Assembly: GCA_035371485.1 (NCBI GenBank)
Contig: DAOOWV010000009.1
Coordinates: 1 to 39,095 of the forward strand
Direction of reading: 5' to 3'
Length of the DNA stretch: 39,095 bases
From: DAOOWV01 sp035371485
Lineage (GTDB): Bacteria > Patescibacteriota > Dojkabacteria > JAFGLO01
Shown here one piece after another: positions 28,705 to 37,635 of this stretch (within the stretch, counting starts at the first letter, position 1; each line of letters begins with the position of its first letter). Made by a program: the position numbers and the translations under genes. The notes under the pieces are model-generated. The model did no database searches. It saw only the letters and a list, made by a program, of their open reading frames with translations, and was not told where the DNA came from.

Positions 28705-31190
28705 CCCTTAATTATAACTTTCCCTTTTTCAACAGTTAACTTAATAGTTACAATTTGTCTTTTTAACCCTTTTTCTATTATATAATCAGCAACTACTGTT
28801 TCCAAATATTGCTGAATTGCTCTTCTTAAAGGTCGTGCTCCATATTCTTGATCAAAGCCTTCTTTTAATAATAAATTTTTAACTTTTGAATCAACAACCA
28901 CTTGGATATTTTGATGAATAATTCTTTTATTAAACTCGTCAATCATGATATTTACAATTTTGGATACCTCTTTTCTTGTCAAAGGCCTAAACACAACAAC
29001 GTCATCCAATCGATTTAAAAGCTCGGGACGTAAATACTCTTTTAATTCTTGAAGTAACTTCTCCTGTACAACATCATAGTCCCATTCAAATCCCCTACTC
29101 TCAATAGCTTTAAACCCTACGGTTCCTCCTACCTTTAGTTCATCAACGCCAACGTTGGAAGTTAAAATAATAACTGTATTCTTAAAACTAACTTTATTAC
29201 CCTTACCATCTGTAAGATGACCATATTCTAGAATTTGTAAAAGAATATTTAATACATCACCATGAGCCTTTTCAATTTCATCAAATAGTACTACAGAATA
29301 AGGATTCTGTCTGACCTTTTCTGTAAGCTGCCCACCTTCCCTATAACCAACATAACCAGGCGGTGAACCTATTAATTTACTAACACTATGCATTTCCATA
29401 AGCTCACTCATATCTATTTGTATCAACTTGTCCTCATCCCCAAATAATTCTCTAGCTAAAACTCTTGCCAATTCCGTTTTACCAACACCTGTAGGACCCA
29501 AAAATAAGAAAGATGCCCATGGTCTTGTTATATCAGAAATACCAGTTCGACCACGCTTAATTGCGTCAGCAACTTTTTCAACCGCATCAGGTTGTCCAAC
29601 AACCCTACTGCTTAAATTTTTAGAAAGATTTTTAAGTGCAGATGATTCCTCAGTGGTCAAGGTTGAAACAGGAATACCTGTCCATTCAGAAATTACCTTC
29701 TTAACAGAATCTTCAGTAACCACCTTCTCTTTAATTAATTTCTTACCTCTTTCATTTTTAACCTGCATTATTTTTTCACCCAAGGTTTCTTCCATTACTC
29801 TGAAATTTTGAGCTACTTGCATATCACCTCTCAAAATTGCCTTTTCTTTTTCATCTTGAATTTGTCTGAACTCATCTTCAATCTTACCTAAATTTGTTTT
29901 GTATTCAGTCTTTATTCTAACTAAAGCACAAGCCTCATCCAAAAGATCTATAGCTTTGTCTGGCAAATTTCTATCACTTACATAACGATCCGAAAGTGTA
30001 ACGGCCAGCTCAATTGCATCTTTATTAATCTTTACACCATGATAAGACTCCAATATTTTCGACAATTTATCCAGAATCTTTATCGATTGAGTTAAAGATG
30101 GTTCCTCAACCAAAACAGGTTGAAATCTTCTATTAAAGGCAGCATCATCTTCAAAAATTGTTTTATAACCACTTGTTGTAGTAATACCAATAACTCTTAT
30201 TTTTCCACTTGTTAATTCAGGCTTAAGAATTCCTGCAATATCAACACCCCCTGCAGAACTAGGGCCAGAGGAAAGTAAAGTATGAATATCGTCGAAAAAT
30301 AAAATTATTGAAGGATTTTCCTTAGCAGCACTTATAATTGCAGTCATTTTACCTTCAACATCCCCTCTCATATTGCTTCCTGCAACAATTTTATTAACAT
30401 TAATCTGAATAACCCTACTACCCATCAATGAATCAGGAACCATATTTTGAGATATTCTTTGTGCTAAACCTTCAACTAGAGTTGTTTTACCAACACCTGG
30501 CTCACCAACAATTAAAGGGTTATTTTTTTTACGTCGCGATAGAATGTTTATTAAATTTTCAATTTCAATTTCACGACCAATTAAAGGATCTAATTTACCT
30601 TTTTCAGCTCTACTTACCAAATCCTCTCCAAAATGGCTCAATACATCAGGTAATCTGTGCTCACCTCGACCATCTCCTGTCAAAATTCCTTGGGGATATG
30701 AAACAAAGTCAAAAACAATTCTTTTGATACTTTTCTCTGTTATTCCCAGTGAATCTAGTTTGGTTTTGAGACTTGAACTAAATTTAAAACTTGCCATCAA
30801 TAGATGTTCAGTTCCCACATATACATGATTCAGATCTCTTGCAATCTTAAATGCCTCAATCAATAATAAAATCAAATCTTTATCAAGATTTAACTTTTCA
30901 ACTGAAATTCTAACTTTTGTGTCTGACACCTCAGTAGTAACTATTTTTGCCACTACCTCCTCACTTATATATTCAGTAATAAAGGTCCTTCTATCAATGC
31001 CAACTGCATCTAGCATCTTGGAAACTACACTATTAGGATTAATAAGAATACCTAAAATGAGATGATCTACTGTAATTGTTTTTTTACCATCATTTAATCC
31101 GATTAGCCCAGCAAAATAAATGCTATACAACGCATTACGGCTAAGTCTCGATGAAAATAATGGACTAGGACTATTCTTTCTTTTTATCAT
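28701..31190 (-). CDS. clpC: ClpC-type AAA+ unfoldase
   Basis: An 829-residue Hsp100 ATPase. Two Clp_N repeats (about 15-150), first AAA domain with GEPGVGKTT Walker A and FFDDIHTL Walker B, a short coiled middle domain (about 405-465) typical of ClpC rather than ClpB, second AAA domain with GPTGVGKTE and LFDEIEKAH, and the C-terminal small domain (YGARPLRRAIQ). It unfolds proteins, usually for ClpP; no clpP lies here. The start overlaps the S1 gene end by 20 bases. Confidence 0.92.
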   Translation of the reverse strand: MIKRKNSPSPLFSSRLSRNALYSIYFAGLIGLNDGKKTITVDHLILGILINPNSVVSKMLDAVGIDRRTFITEYISEEVVAKIVTTEVSDTKVRISVEKLNLDKDLILLLIEAFKIARDLNHVYVGTEHLLMASFKFSSSLKTKLDSLGITEKSIKRIVFDFVSYPQGILTGDGRGEHRLPDVLSHFGEDLVSRAEKGKLDPLIGREIEIENLINILSRRKKNNPLIVGEPGVGKTTLVEGLAQRISQNMVPDSLMGSRVIQINVNKIVAGSNMRGDVEGKMTAIISAAKENPSIILFFDDIHTLLSSGPSSAGGVDIAGILKPELTSGKIRVIGITTTSGYKTIFEDDAAFNRRFQPVLVEEPSLTQSIKILDKLSKILESYHGVKINKDAIELAVTLSDRYVSDRNLPDKAIDLLDEACALVRIKTEYKTNLGKIEDEFRQIQDEKEKAILRGDMQVAQNFRVMEETLGEKIMQVKNERGKKLIKEKVVTEDSVKKVISEWTGIPVSTLTTEESSALKNLSKNLSSRVVGQPDAVEKVADAIKRGRTGISDITRPWASFLFLGPTGVGKTELARVLARELFGDEDKLIQIDMSELMEMHSVSKLIGSPPGYVGYREGGQLTEKVRQNPYSVVLFDEIEKAHGDVLNILLQILEYGHLTDGKGNKVSFKNTVIILTSNVGVDELKVGGTVGFKAIESRGFEWDYDVVQEKLLQELKEYLRPELLNRLDDVVVFRPLTRKEVSKIVNIMIDEFNKRIIHQNIQVVVDSKVKNLLLKEGFDQEYGARPLRRAIQQYLETVVADYIIEKGLKRQIVTIKLTVEKGKVIIKG

Positions 31191-32313
31191 CAGTTCTCTT
31201 CAGACTTAATCTTAAGTGTCTTTCGGTTGATGAAACTGAAAGGATTTTAACTTGTACAGTTTGTCCAACTTTTACAAAATTATTAATGTCTTTTACTAAG
31301 TCATATGATACTTCAGAGATATGAACCAATCCGTTTAGACCTTCACCAATTCTTACAAAGAAACCGTAGTCAACAACCTTCTGGACAGTACCCTGTACAA
31401 TATCTCCAACTTTATATTTAGAAATTGCCTGTTGCCATGGATCTTTTTGTAATCTCTTAACGCTATAAGCCACCCTTTTTCCACCATCAGCGATATCAAT
31501 TACCAATACTTCAATTTTTTCTCCAATAGCATATAAAGAACCAGTATTCTCAACTTTATCCCATGATAATTCAGACAAATGTACCAATCCTTCAACTCCA
31601 CCAGCATTTACAAAAATTCCAAAAGGAGTAATACCACTTACCTCTCCGATTACTTTATCTCCAATCTTCAATTTTGATAATGTTTTCTCTCTCTTTTGGG
31701 CATCACGCTCTTGAGTAACCATCTTTTCAGACAAAATTACTCTCCCTTTTTCTCTATCTAATTCTATTATTTTTACAAGCATCTTGTCACCAACAATACC
31801 TGCAAGACTTCCTTGAACTCTGTCACTAATATCTGCACCATCTAATTTTTTACCATCTCGGTATATTCTTGTTGCATCCACTTGTGAAGTAGGAATAAAT
31901 CCTCTAATACCTCCAAGTATTTCACAAATCAACCCACCACTATTTGACTCGACAATTTCAACTTCAACTGGTTTTCCTTCATCACGAGCGCTCTGTAGTT
32001 CAAGCCATTTTCTTGCTTGATCAGTTCGTCTCAACGACAAAACCAACATTCCTTCTTCATCTTCTGGATTTACAACATAAACTAGGACAGAATCACCAAC
32101 TTTTAACTCTTTGTAGTTGACCACTTCACTTTTTAATTCTCTTCCGGCAACTACTCCCTCAGATTTCCATCCTACATCTACTAATACTACACCACCTTCA
32201 TATCCGGCGACAGTACCTGATATAATATCCCCTTTTTTGGGAATAACCAGACGATTGGAATCTGAAAGAAATTCCTCAAACGTACTGGCTTTTTTAGAAA
32301 TTTTACTCAACAT
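31171..32313 (-). CDS. rpsA: 30S ribosomal protein S1 (four S1 domains)
   Basis: I start at the ATG at 32313 (380 residues), because GGAGG lies eight bases ahead and the family sequence begins LSKISKKASTFEEFL; the longer frame to 32481 would overlap the divergent tRNA-Gly. Four S1 RNA-binding repeats follow: GDIISGTVAGYEGGVVLVDVGWKSEGVV, a degenerate second, GDKVIGEVSGITPFGIFVNAGGVEGLVHLSELSW and GDIVQGTVQKVVDYGFFVRIGEGLNGLVHISEVSY. E. coli S1 has six, Gram-positive types about four. It recruits mRNA, useful in a genome with few ribosome sites. Confidence 0.9.
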   Translation of the reverse strand: MLSKISKKASTFEEFLSDSNRLVIPKKGDIISGTVAGYEGGVVLVDVGWKSEGVVAGRELKSEVVNYKELKVGDSVLVYVVNPEDEEGMLVLSLRRTDQARKWLELQSARDEGKPVEVEIVESNSGGLICEILGGIRGFIPTSQVDATRIYRDGKKLDGADISDRVQGSLAGIVGDKMLVKIIELDREKGRVILSEKMVTQERDAQKREKTLSKLKIGDKVIGEVSGITPFGIFVNAGGVEGLVHLSELSWDKVENTGSLYAIGEKIEVLVIDIADGGKRVAYSVKRLQKDPWQQAISKYKVGDIVQGTVQKVVDYGFFVRIGEGLNGLVHISEVSYDLVKDINNFVKVGQTVQVKILSVSSTERHLRLSLKRTDDKKKE

Positions 32314-32384
32314 AATAAATACCTCCAATTTGTTTTTTATCTGTGCCCCCAATAGCTCTTTCAACCATTGATAACACGTAGAGT

Positions 32385-32414
32385 AGTTTATCACACAAAG
32401 GTTTAGTTGTGCAA
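32385..32414 (-). promoter_or_regulatory. Promoter of the S1-clpC unit
   Basis: TTGCAC (complement 32409-32414), 18 bases, then TGATAAACT (TAAACT complement 32385-32390). The -35 overlaps that of the divergent tRNA-Gly promoter in a shared TTGTGCAA palindrome. Start near 32378, a leader of about 65 bases. Confidence 0.5.
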
Positions 32415-32435
32415 GTATCATGAATATGCTAAAAT
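32407..32435 (+). promoter_or_regulatory. Promoter of tRNA-Gly
   Basis: TTGTGC at 32407-32412, 17 bases, then TGCTAAAAT extended -10 (TAAAAT 32430-32435). Start near 32442, about 16 bases before the tRNA. Confidence 0.55.
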
Positions 32436-32457
32436 ATGTCAGCTGTTGATTAAAAAT

Positions 32458-32531
32458 GCGGGTATAGTATAAAGGATTCATTATGCTTCCCTTCCAAGGA
32501 AGAGATACGGGTTCGATTCCCGTTACCCGCT
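32458..32531 (+). tRNA. tRNA-Gly (TCC)
   Basis: Acceptor GCGGGTA/TACCCGC, anticodon arm CTTCC-CTTCCAA-GGAAG giving TCC, T arm with GGTTCGATTCC. Discriminator T, no encoded CCA. The D arm is weakly paired. It is divergent from the S1 gene. Confidence 0.93.
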
Positions 32532-32535
32532 TTGA

Positions 32536-32682
32536 TTACCCCAATTACTTATAAGGAGATCAATCTGCCTCTGGCATGACTTTAGATATTTTAACAAGCA
32601 AAGCGAAGTTAAAATATCAATAGTTAGGCAATCTGACGTAGCAATTTTCCAAATTCGATATGCTGTAAGAAACAATATGAAA
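32536..32682 (+). other. Open 49-codon frame without a start, just after tRNA-Gly
   Basis: This frame runs from a TGA at 32533-32535 to a TAA at 32683-32685 and gives a coherent-looking peptide (…EVKISIVRQSDVAIFQIRYA…) but has no ATG until its end. Inside is a perfect 11-base inverted repeat, GATATTTTAAC at 32585-32595 and GTTAAAATATC at 32608-32618. The opposite strand also has an open frame (32523-32759). I cannot tell whether this is a gene remnant, a structured RNA or a repeated element. Nothing else is in 32532-32770 except a promoter. Confidence 0.3.
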
Positions 32683-32699
32683 TAAAGTCCCATATAGAC

Positions 32700-32729
32700 T
32701 TGAACCTTTGTGGGCTTTTGTATTATAAT
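32700..32729 (+). promoter_or_regulatory. Promoter of the EamA-like transporter gene
   Basis: TTGAAC at 32700-32705, 18 bases, TATAAT at 32724-32729. Start near 32736, 35 bases before the ATG. Confidence 0.5.
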
Positions 32730-32770
32730 CACCCCGTTGTTATCAAATAAAATTAACACCCAAGCACAAA

Positions 32771-33622
32771 ATGTGGTTTATATATAGTATCGTAAATGTA
32801 ATCGTAGCTTCATTTGTTGACATTATTAATTTTAAACTAGCTAAATCACTGAAAAGTTCAACCATTCTATTCTTTTCAAATTTAATAACTCTCCCTATCA
32901 CTATTGCATACTTTTTCTTAAATAATGAACAAATTAATTTATCAATAAATTATTGGACCCTACTAAGTATTTCTAGCAATGTGCTGGCAACATATATACT
33001 GTTAAACCAAATGAAGAAAACAACATTAAATAATGTCGCACTCTCATACGGCTCAAGAATTGTATTCACTACCTTTATCTCGATTATCTACATAGGAATG
33101 CCAATAATGTCAATTTTCATTACGTTCATTGCTTCACTTCTAATAATCACAAGTATTCTTATTAACAACCCATACCATAAAAAATCCGACTCTCAAAGAT
33201 TTAATTTAGGTGTATTCATCCCACCATTACTCTACTCCCTTTATGCTACCTTTGGAAAATTCGCTATGTTAACTACTACCCCCACCTCCTTTACCTTTTC
33301 TTTATTATTTGGAGTAACCATTGGTTCATTAATATTATTCATTAAGGATAACCGTTCTCACAATGAACAAATACCACGCAAATATTTTTTTAAAAAAATA
33401 CTACCATTACTTTTTCTGAATGGATTGCTATGTTTCATAGCCTTTCTGACTATCTCACTAGCAATTCAACAAGGAAACCTTGCCTATATTACAGCAATTC
33501 AAATGAGTAGAGGAAACTTACTTTCAATATTTGATGTTATACACAATAAATCAGGAAAGATAAAAGAGAAAATACATATATACCTATTAAATCTTTTGGG
33601 GATTTTGTTAATAATACTATAA
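32771..33622 (+). CDS. EamA/DMT-like membrane transporter
   Basis: A 283-residue protein with about ten hydrophobic helices in two halves, each starting with a small-residue-rich helix (FIYSIVNVIVASFVDIINFKLA; GVFIPPLLYSLYATFGKFAML), and an ALSYGSRIVFTTFISIIYIG segment that resembles the end helices of EamA units (drug/metabolite transporter superfamily). The substrate is unknown. It has its own promoter and ends five bases before the convergent VanY-like gene. Confidence 0.75.
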   Translation: MWFIYSIVNVIVASFVDIINFKLAKSLKSSTILFFSNLITLPITIAYFFLNNEQINLSINYWTLLSISSNVLATYILLNQMKKTTLNNVALSYGSRIVFTTFISIIYIGMPIMSIFITFIASLLIITSILINNPYHKKSDSQRFNLGVFIPPLLYSLYATFGKFAMLTTTPTSFTFSLLFGVTIGSLILFIKDNRSHNEQIPRKYFFKKILPLLFLNGLLCFIAFLTISLAIQQGNLAYITAIQMSRGNLLSIFDVIHNKSGKIKEKIHIYLLNLLGILLIIL

Positions 33623-33627
33623 GAGTA

Positions 33628-34638
33628 TCAATTATTTACAGGCTGAAGAGCAAGAAATTCATCTAAAACCAAGCCACTGTTCCTTAGGGCTAATGCATTT
33701 TCCACCCCAATATATCTATAATGCCATCCTTCATATTTATAACCCGTAACGGCTTCCGCTCCACTTGGATAAGATAATACAAAGCCATACTTCCACCCAT
33801 TTTCAGCAAGCCAAGCACATGCCTTTGTTGAATTAAACACATTTCCAATTTGATCATTACTTTCACTGGTTGTAAAGTCGATGGTTGTTCCAAGTTGGTG
33901 TTGACTATGCCCTGCCCTTGCAGAAAAAGTATCAACAAAACTATAGTTGTAGTTGTACCTTTTAAGCCAATTATTATAAACAGACTGCTGGGTGCTATAC
34001 GAGCGATAAGAATTACTTATAGCCAAATCAATACCCCCAGCTTTCGCATCAAGTCCCATCCTTTTTAAATCCTCAAGTATTACAGCCCTACCAAGATAAT
34101 GTCCACTGTTGCGGACACCTGATTCTCCCAGATTAATTAACCCTGTGGGTACATACGTTGACGATAACTTATATTTCTTATTGACCAAAACCAGCAAATT
34201 ATTTGGATCTGCAGTTATTTCCACGATTTCACTTGGATAACTCCACCATCCTAGACTTTCTACAGAAGGGGCAGTACTTGCACTCTTGGTATTCTTTTTT
34301 ACTGTACGTAAAACATAAGGTTTCCACTCCGCAACTTCCGTAACATTTTCAGGGTACAGAATAGAATCACATTCGCCATCAACAGTCGGACTTACTCCCA
34401 AACAAAAACTATATGAAAATTTCGATAAAAAAATGATAGATTCAGGCGAGACACCATCATCACCGATCGACATCTGGCTCACATACAAATCTATTGGCTC
34501 CCTAACGTACCTTTTTCTTAACAAAATAACGTTTGTATACCAAAGCACTACCAAGGAGATTCCAAAGCCTAAAAGAACTCCAGGAATGACTGAATAAGAT
34601 CCTCCTACCCCTCTTTTAACAAGACCATCTTTTATCAA
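33628..34638 (-). CDS. VanY-like D-alanyl-D-alanine carboxypeptidase (M15B), membrane-anchored
   Basis: A 336-residue protein with one N-terminal membrane helix (about 17-40) and an external M15B domain in the C-terminal half: ISNSYRSYSTQQSVYNNW, AGHSQHQLGTTIDF (zinc His and Asp, matching S-x-H-x-x-G-x-A-x-D), ENGWKYGFVLSYP and YKYEGWHYRYIG (catalytic-type Glu and third zinc His). It would trim D-Ala from peptidoglycan stems. The start is TTG; the frame opens only a few codons further up with no ATG. It is 24 bases after the uvrA stop, perhaps by read-through. Stop is TGA. Confidence 0.88.
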   Translation of the reverse strand: MIKDGLVKRGVGGSYSVIPGVLLGFGISLVVLWYTNVILLRKRYVREPIDLYVSQMSIGDDGVSPESIIFLSKFSYSFCLGVSPTVDGECDSILYPENVTEVAEWKPYVLRTVKKNTKSASTAPSVESLGWWSYPSEIVEITADPNNLLVLVNKKYKLSSTYVPTGLINLGESGVRNSGHYLGRAVILEDLKRMGLDAKAGGIDLAISNSYRSYSTQQSVYNNWLKRYNYNYSFVDTFSARAGHSQHQLGTTIDFTTSESNDQIGNVFNSTKACAWLAENGWKYGFVLSYPSGAEAVTGYKYEGWHYRYIGVENALALRNSGLVLDEFLALQPVNN

Positions 34639-34662
34639 GTTCTTTCTAATGATTTTATATTA

Positions 34663-37635
34663 CTATCTTTCCTTTACAACACGTCGAAGAAATTTACCAG
34701 TCCAACTTTTATCATTTTCAATAATTTCATCGACAGTACCTTCAAAAATAATATTACCTCCTTTATCTCCACCTTCGGGACCAACATCTATTATCCAGTC
34801 AGCCATTGATATAAAATCAAGGTTGTGTTCGATTGCAACAACAGTATCTCCACGGTGGACAAGCCCTTTTATTACAACCAAAAGCTTTTCCATATCCATA
34901 AAGTGTAAACCAGTAGTTGGTTCATCTAGAATATACATTGTTCTACCATATGATTTTCGATCTAATTCTGAAGCCAATTTAACTCGCTGAGCTTCTCCAC
35001 CTGAAAGTAGCGGTGCCGGTTGCCCCAACTTCATATATCCAAGACCCACTTCAATCATCAACGACAACTTTTCTTTAATTACAGGATGAAAATTGAAAAA
35101 ACTATAGGCCTCTTCAACCGACATGTTTAGGACATCAACTATGTTTTTTCCCTTGAACATTATATCCAGTACCTCCGTTACGTATCTGTTTCCATTACAA
35201 ACATCACAATCAACGTAAATGTCAGGCATAAATTGCATTTCAATTTTTATCTTCCCTTCACCTTTACAGGACTCACATCTCCCACCTTTTAAATTAAAAC
35301 TAAACTTACTTTTGTTATAACCCTTGATTTTTGCTTGTTTTGTCAATGCAAATATCTCACGAATTGGATCAAAGACCTTGGTGTAAGTAGCAGGATTACT
35401 TCTTGGAGTACGCCCTATGGGTGACTGATCAACGAATACAACTCTATCAATTTTTTCATACCCGTTTACAGCACCATAAACTGGTGAAGAGTCATAGTCA
35501 ACATAACCTAATTTCCTTTGTAATACAGGATATAAAGTCTCTGTTATTAGCGACGACTTACCTGAACCAGACACACCAGTCACACATACAAACCGCCCAA
35601 GTTTTATCGATAAATTAACATTTTTTAAATTATTAGTAGAAATATTATCAATTGTTATGACATCACCACTACCATGTTCAAATCCAGTATACCCATCAAA
35701 CCTCTTATTTAAAACGGAATTAACGTTTTTGTATACAACACTACCTGCACCCAAATATGGACCAGAAACTGACGACTTATTATTCATCAGATCTGTATAA
35801 TTTCCTTGAGCAATGACCTCACCACCTCTTTCACCAGCTCCTACACCAAAATCAACAATCATGTCAGCATTCAACATCGTATCTTTGTCATGTTCCACTA
35901 CTATAACACTATTACCAAGGTCTCTTAAACGCTTCAAAGTACCAATTAATCGATTTTGATCTCTCGAGTGCAACCCTATCGAAGGTTCATCAAGCACATA
36001 AATCACTCCAGTTAATCCAGTACCTATTTGACTTGCTAACCTTATTCTTTGAGATTCGCCCCCAGACAAAGTATCTGCAGATCTACTAACTGTTAAATAT
36101 TCAAGACCGACTTCCATTAAAAACAATGTTCTATACTTTATTTCACGTAAAATAACCTCAGCAATAACCTTATCTGATCTATCAAGACTTTTTATTAATG
36201 AATCAATTCTCAGAGCAAAATCTCTTATGGACATGTCAGTTATTTCTGAAATATTCAAACCATCAACCGTCACTGCCCTAGTTTCCGCTTTAAGTCTTGT
36301 TCCACCGCATTCAGTACATGAAACCGAAGTCATATACTTTGAGATTTCATTTCTAATATATTCAGAATTAGTCTCAATATACCTTCTCTCAAGATTAGGT
36401 ATTATTCCTTCAAATTTAATATCAGTAGCTGTCCTTGTTCCACCGTATTTTGAATAATATTTAATAGTATATAATTCATTTCCAGTTCCATATAAAAGAA
36501 GATCTAGATATTCTTTAGGAATTTTTGAAATCGCAAAAGATAACGGAATCCCATGTTTTCTACAAACTTCTGTGATAATCATTTTATTCCAACCATCAGA
36601 ACTCATAGTCTTAGCATAAGGAATTATCCCACCCTCCAACAAAGACAATGAGGGGTCAATTACTTTTCCTGGATCAACTTTTCTTATATTTCCCAATCCA
36701 TTACAAACAGGGCAAGCACCATGTGGGGAGTTAAAAGAAAAATGTTTGGGCTCAAAATCAGGAAGTGATATACCGCATTTCCTACAAGTTTTTGAAGTAC
36801 TAAAATCTTCGTAAATACCAGTACTTGATATACCCACTGGGGTATCATTTTTGTCGTGCAAAACTTCAGGAGCTCTTATCCTAACAAAAGATGGTTCAAT
36901 TTTTAGTGCTTGCTCAACTGCAGAAAATAACCTAGTTCTAAATTCCTTAAGTCCTTCATTCATATCAAAAAGGGAAACTTGTAGAAAGTCCATTCTTACT
37001 TCAATGGTGTGTTTCTTATATTTTTCCAAAGGGGGAAGTTTTTCGGATAATTCGAAAAAATGATTGTCAATTATTATTGTCCCCCACCCTTGTTTCTTCA
37101 ATATTTTAAAAAGAGAATCATATTCACCTTTTTTATCAGATACGGGAATTCCCCATACTGAAAGGTTAACAACTTTGTTACCATCCTTTCCTATATAATT
37201 TTTTATCCCACTAACAAGAGAATCAACTATTTCATCAATTGATTGAGGTTTAAGTTCATCTCCACATGAAGGACAATGTGCAATACCAATCCTGGAAAAC
37301 AACAATCTCAAATAATCGTAAATTTCAGTAATGGTACCAACTGTAGACCTAGGATTATGAGATACAGTTTTTTGATAAATAGCAATAGATGGTGATAATC
37401 CCTCGATACTATCCACATCAGGTTTCTTTATATTTCCTAAAAATTGCCTTGCATATGAAGAAAGTGATTCAACATATCTTCTTTGTCCCTCTGCATAAAT
37501 TGTATCCATCGCCATTGAAGACTTTCCAGACCCAGATATACCAGAGAAAACAACAAGTTTATTTTTAGGAATAGTAAGATTGACATTTTTAAGATTGTTT
37601 TCACGGGCACCTTTAATAATAATACTGTCTTTCAT
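34663..37635 (-). CDS. uvrA: Excinuclease ABC subunit A
   Basis: A 990-residue UvrA, damage recognition ATPase of nucleotide excision repair. First ATPase: FSGISGSGKSSMAMDTIYAEGQRRYVESLSSYARQFL; the UvrB-binding region; zinc modules CRKCGI...CPVC, CTECGG and CESCKGEGKI...CDVC; ABC signature LSGGESQRIRLASQIGTGL, Walker B YVLDEPSIGLH; second ATPase VTGVSGSGKSSLI, LLSGGEAQRVKLASEL and YILDEPTTGLHF. Slightly longer than the usual about 940. It starts within the last four bases of uvrB, an ATGA-type overlap, so the two are made together. Confidence 0.96.
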   Translation of the reverse strand: MKDSIIIKGARENNLKNVNLTIPKNKLVVFSGISGSGKSSMAMDTIYAEGQRRYVESLSSYARQFLGNIKKPDVDSIEGLSPSIAIYQKTVSHNPRSTVGTITEIYDYLRLLFSRIGIAHCPSCGDELKPQSIDEIVDSLVSGIKNYIGKDGNKVVNLSVWGIPVSDKKGEYDSLFKILKKQGWGTIIIDNHFFELSEKLPPLEKYKKHTIEVRMDFLQVSLFDMNEGLKEFRTRLFSAVEQALKIEPSFVRIRAPEVLHDKNDTPVGISSTGIYEDFSTSKTCRKCGISLPDFEPKHFSFNSPHGACPVCNGLGNIRKVDPGKVIDPSLSLLEGGIIPYAKTMSSDGWNKMIITEVCRKHGIPLSFAISKIPKEYLDLLLYGTGNELYTIKYYSKYGGTRTATDIKFEGIIPNLERRYIETNSEYIRNEISKYMTSVSCTECGGTRLKAETRAVTVDGLNISEITDMSIRDFALRIDSLIKSLDRSDKVIAEVILREIKYRTLFLMEVGLEYLTVSRSADTLSGGESQRIRLASQIGTGLTGVIYVLDEPSIGLHSRDQNRLIGTLKRLRDLGNSVIVVEHDKDTMLNADMIVDFGVGAGERGGEVIAQGNYTDLMNNKSSVSGPYLGAGSVVYKNVNSVLNKRFDGYTGFEHGSGDVITIDNISTNNLKNVNLSIKLGRFVCVTGVSGSGKSSLITETLYPVLQRKLGYVDYDSSPVYGAVNGYEKIDRVVFVDQSPIGRTPRSNPATYTKVFDPIREIFALTKQAKIKGYNKSKFSFNLKGGRCESCKGEGKIKIEMQFMPDIYVDCDVCNGNRYVTEVLDIMFKGKNIVDVLNMSVEEAYSFFNFHPVIKEKLSLMIEVGLGYMKLGQPAPLLSGGEAQRVKLASELDRKSYGRTMYILDEPTTGLHFMDMEKLLVVIKGLVHRGDTVVAIEHNLDFISMADWIIDVGPEGGDKGGNIIFEGTVDEIIENDKSWTGKFLRRVVKER

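Noticed and set aside
32314..32481. N-terminal extension of S1 upstream of MLSKISK
   Set aside because: It would overlap tRNA-Gly and both promoters, and the GGAGG site fits the later ATG.
32523..32759. 78-codon minus-strand frame
   Set aside because: No recognisable domain, overlaps the promoter of the next gene and the alternative plus-strand frame; cannot be supported as a gene.
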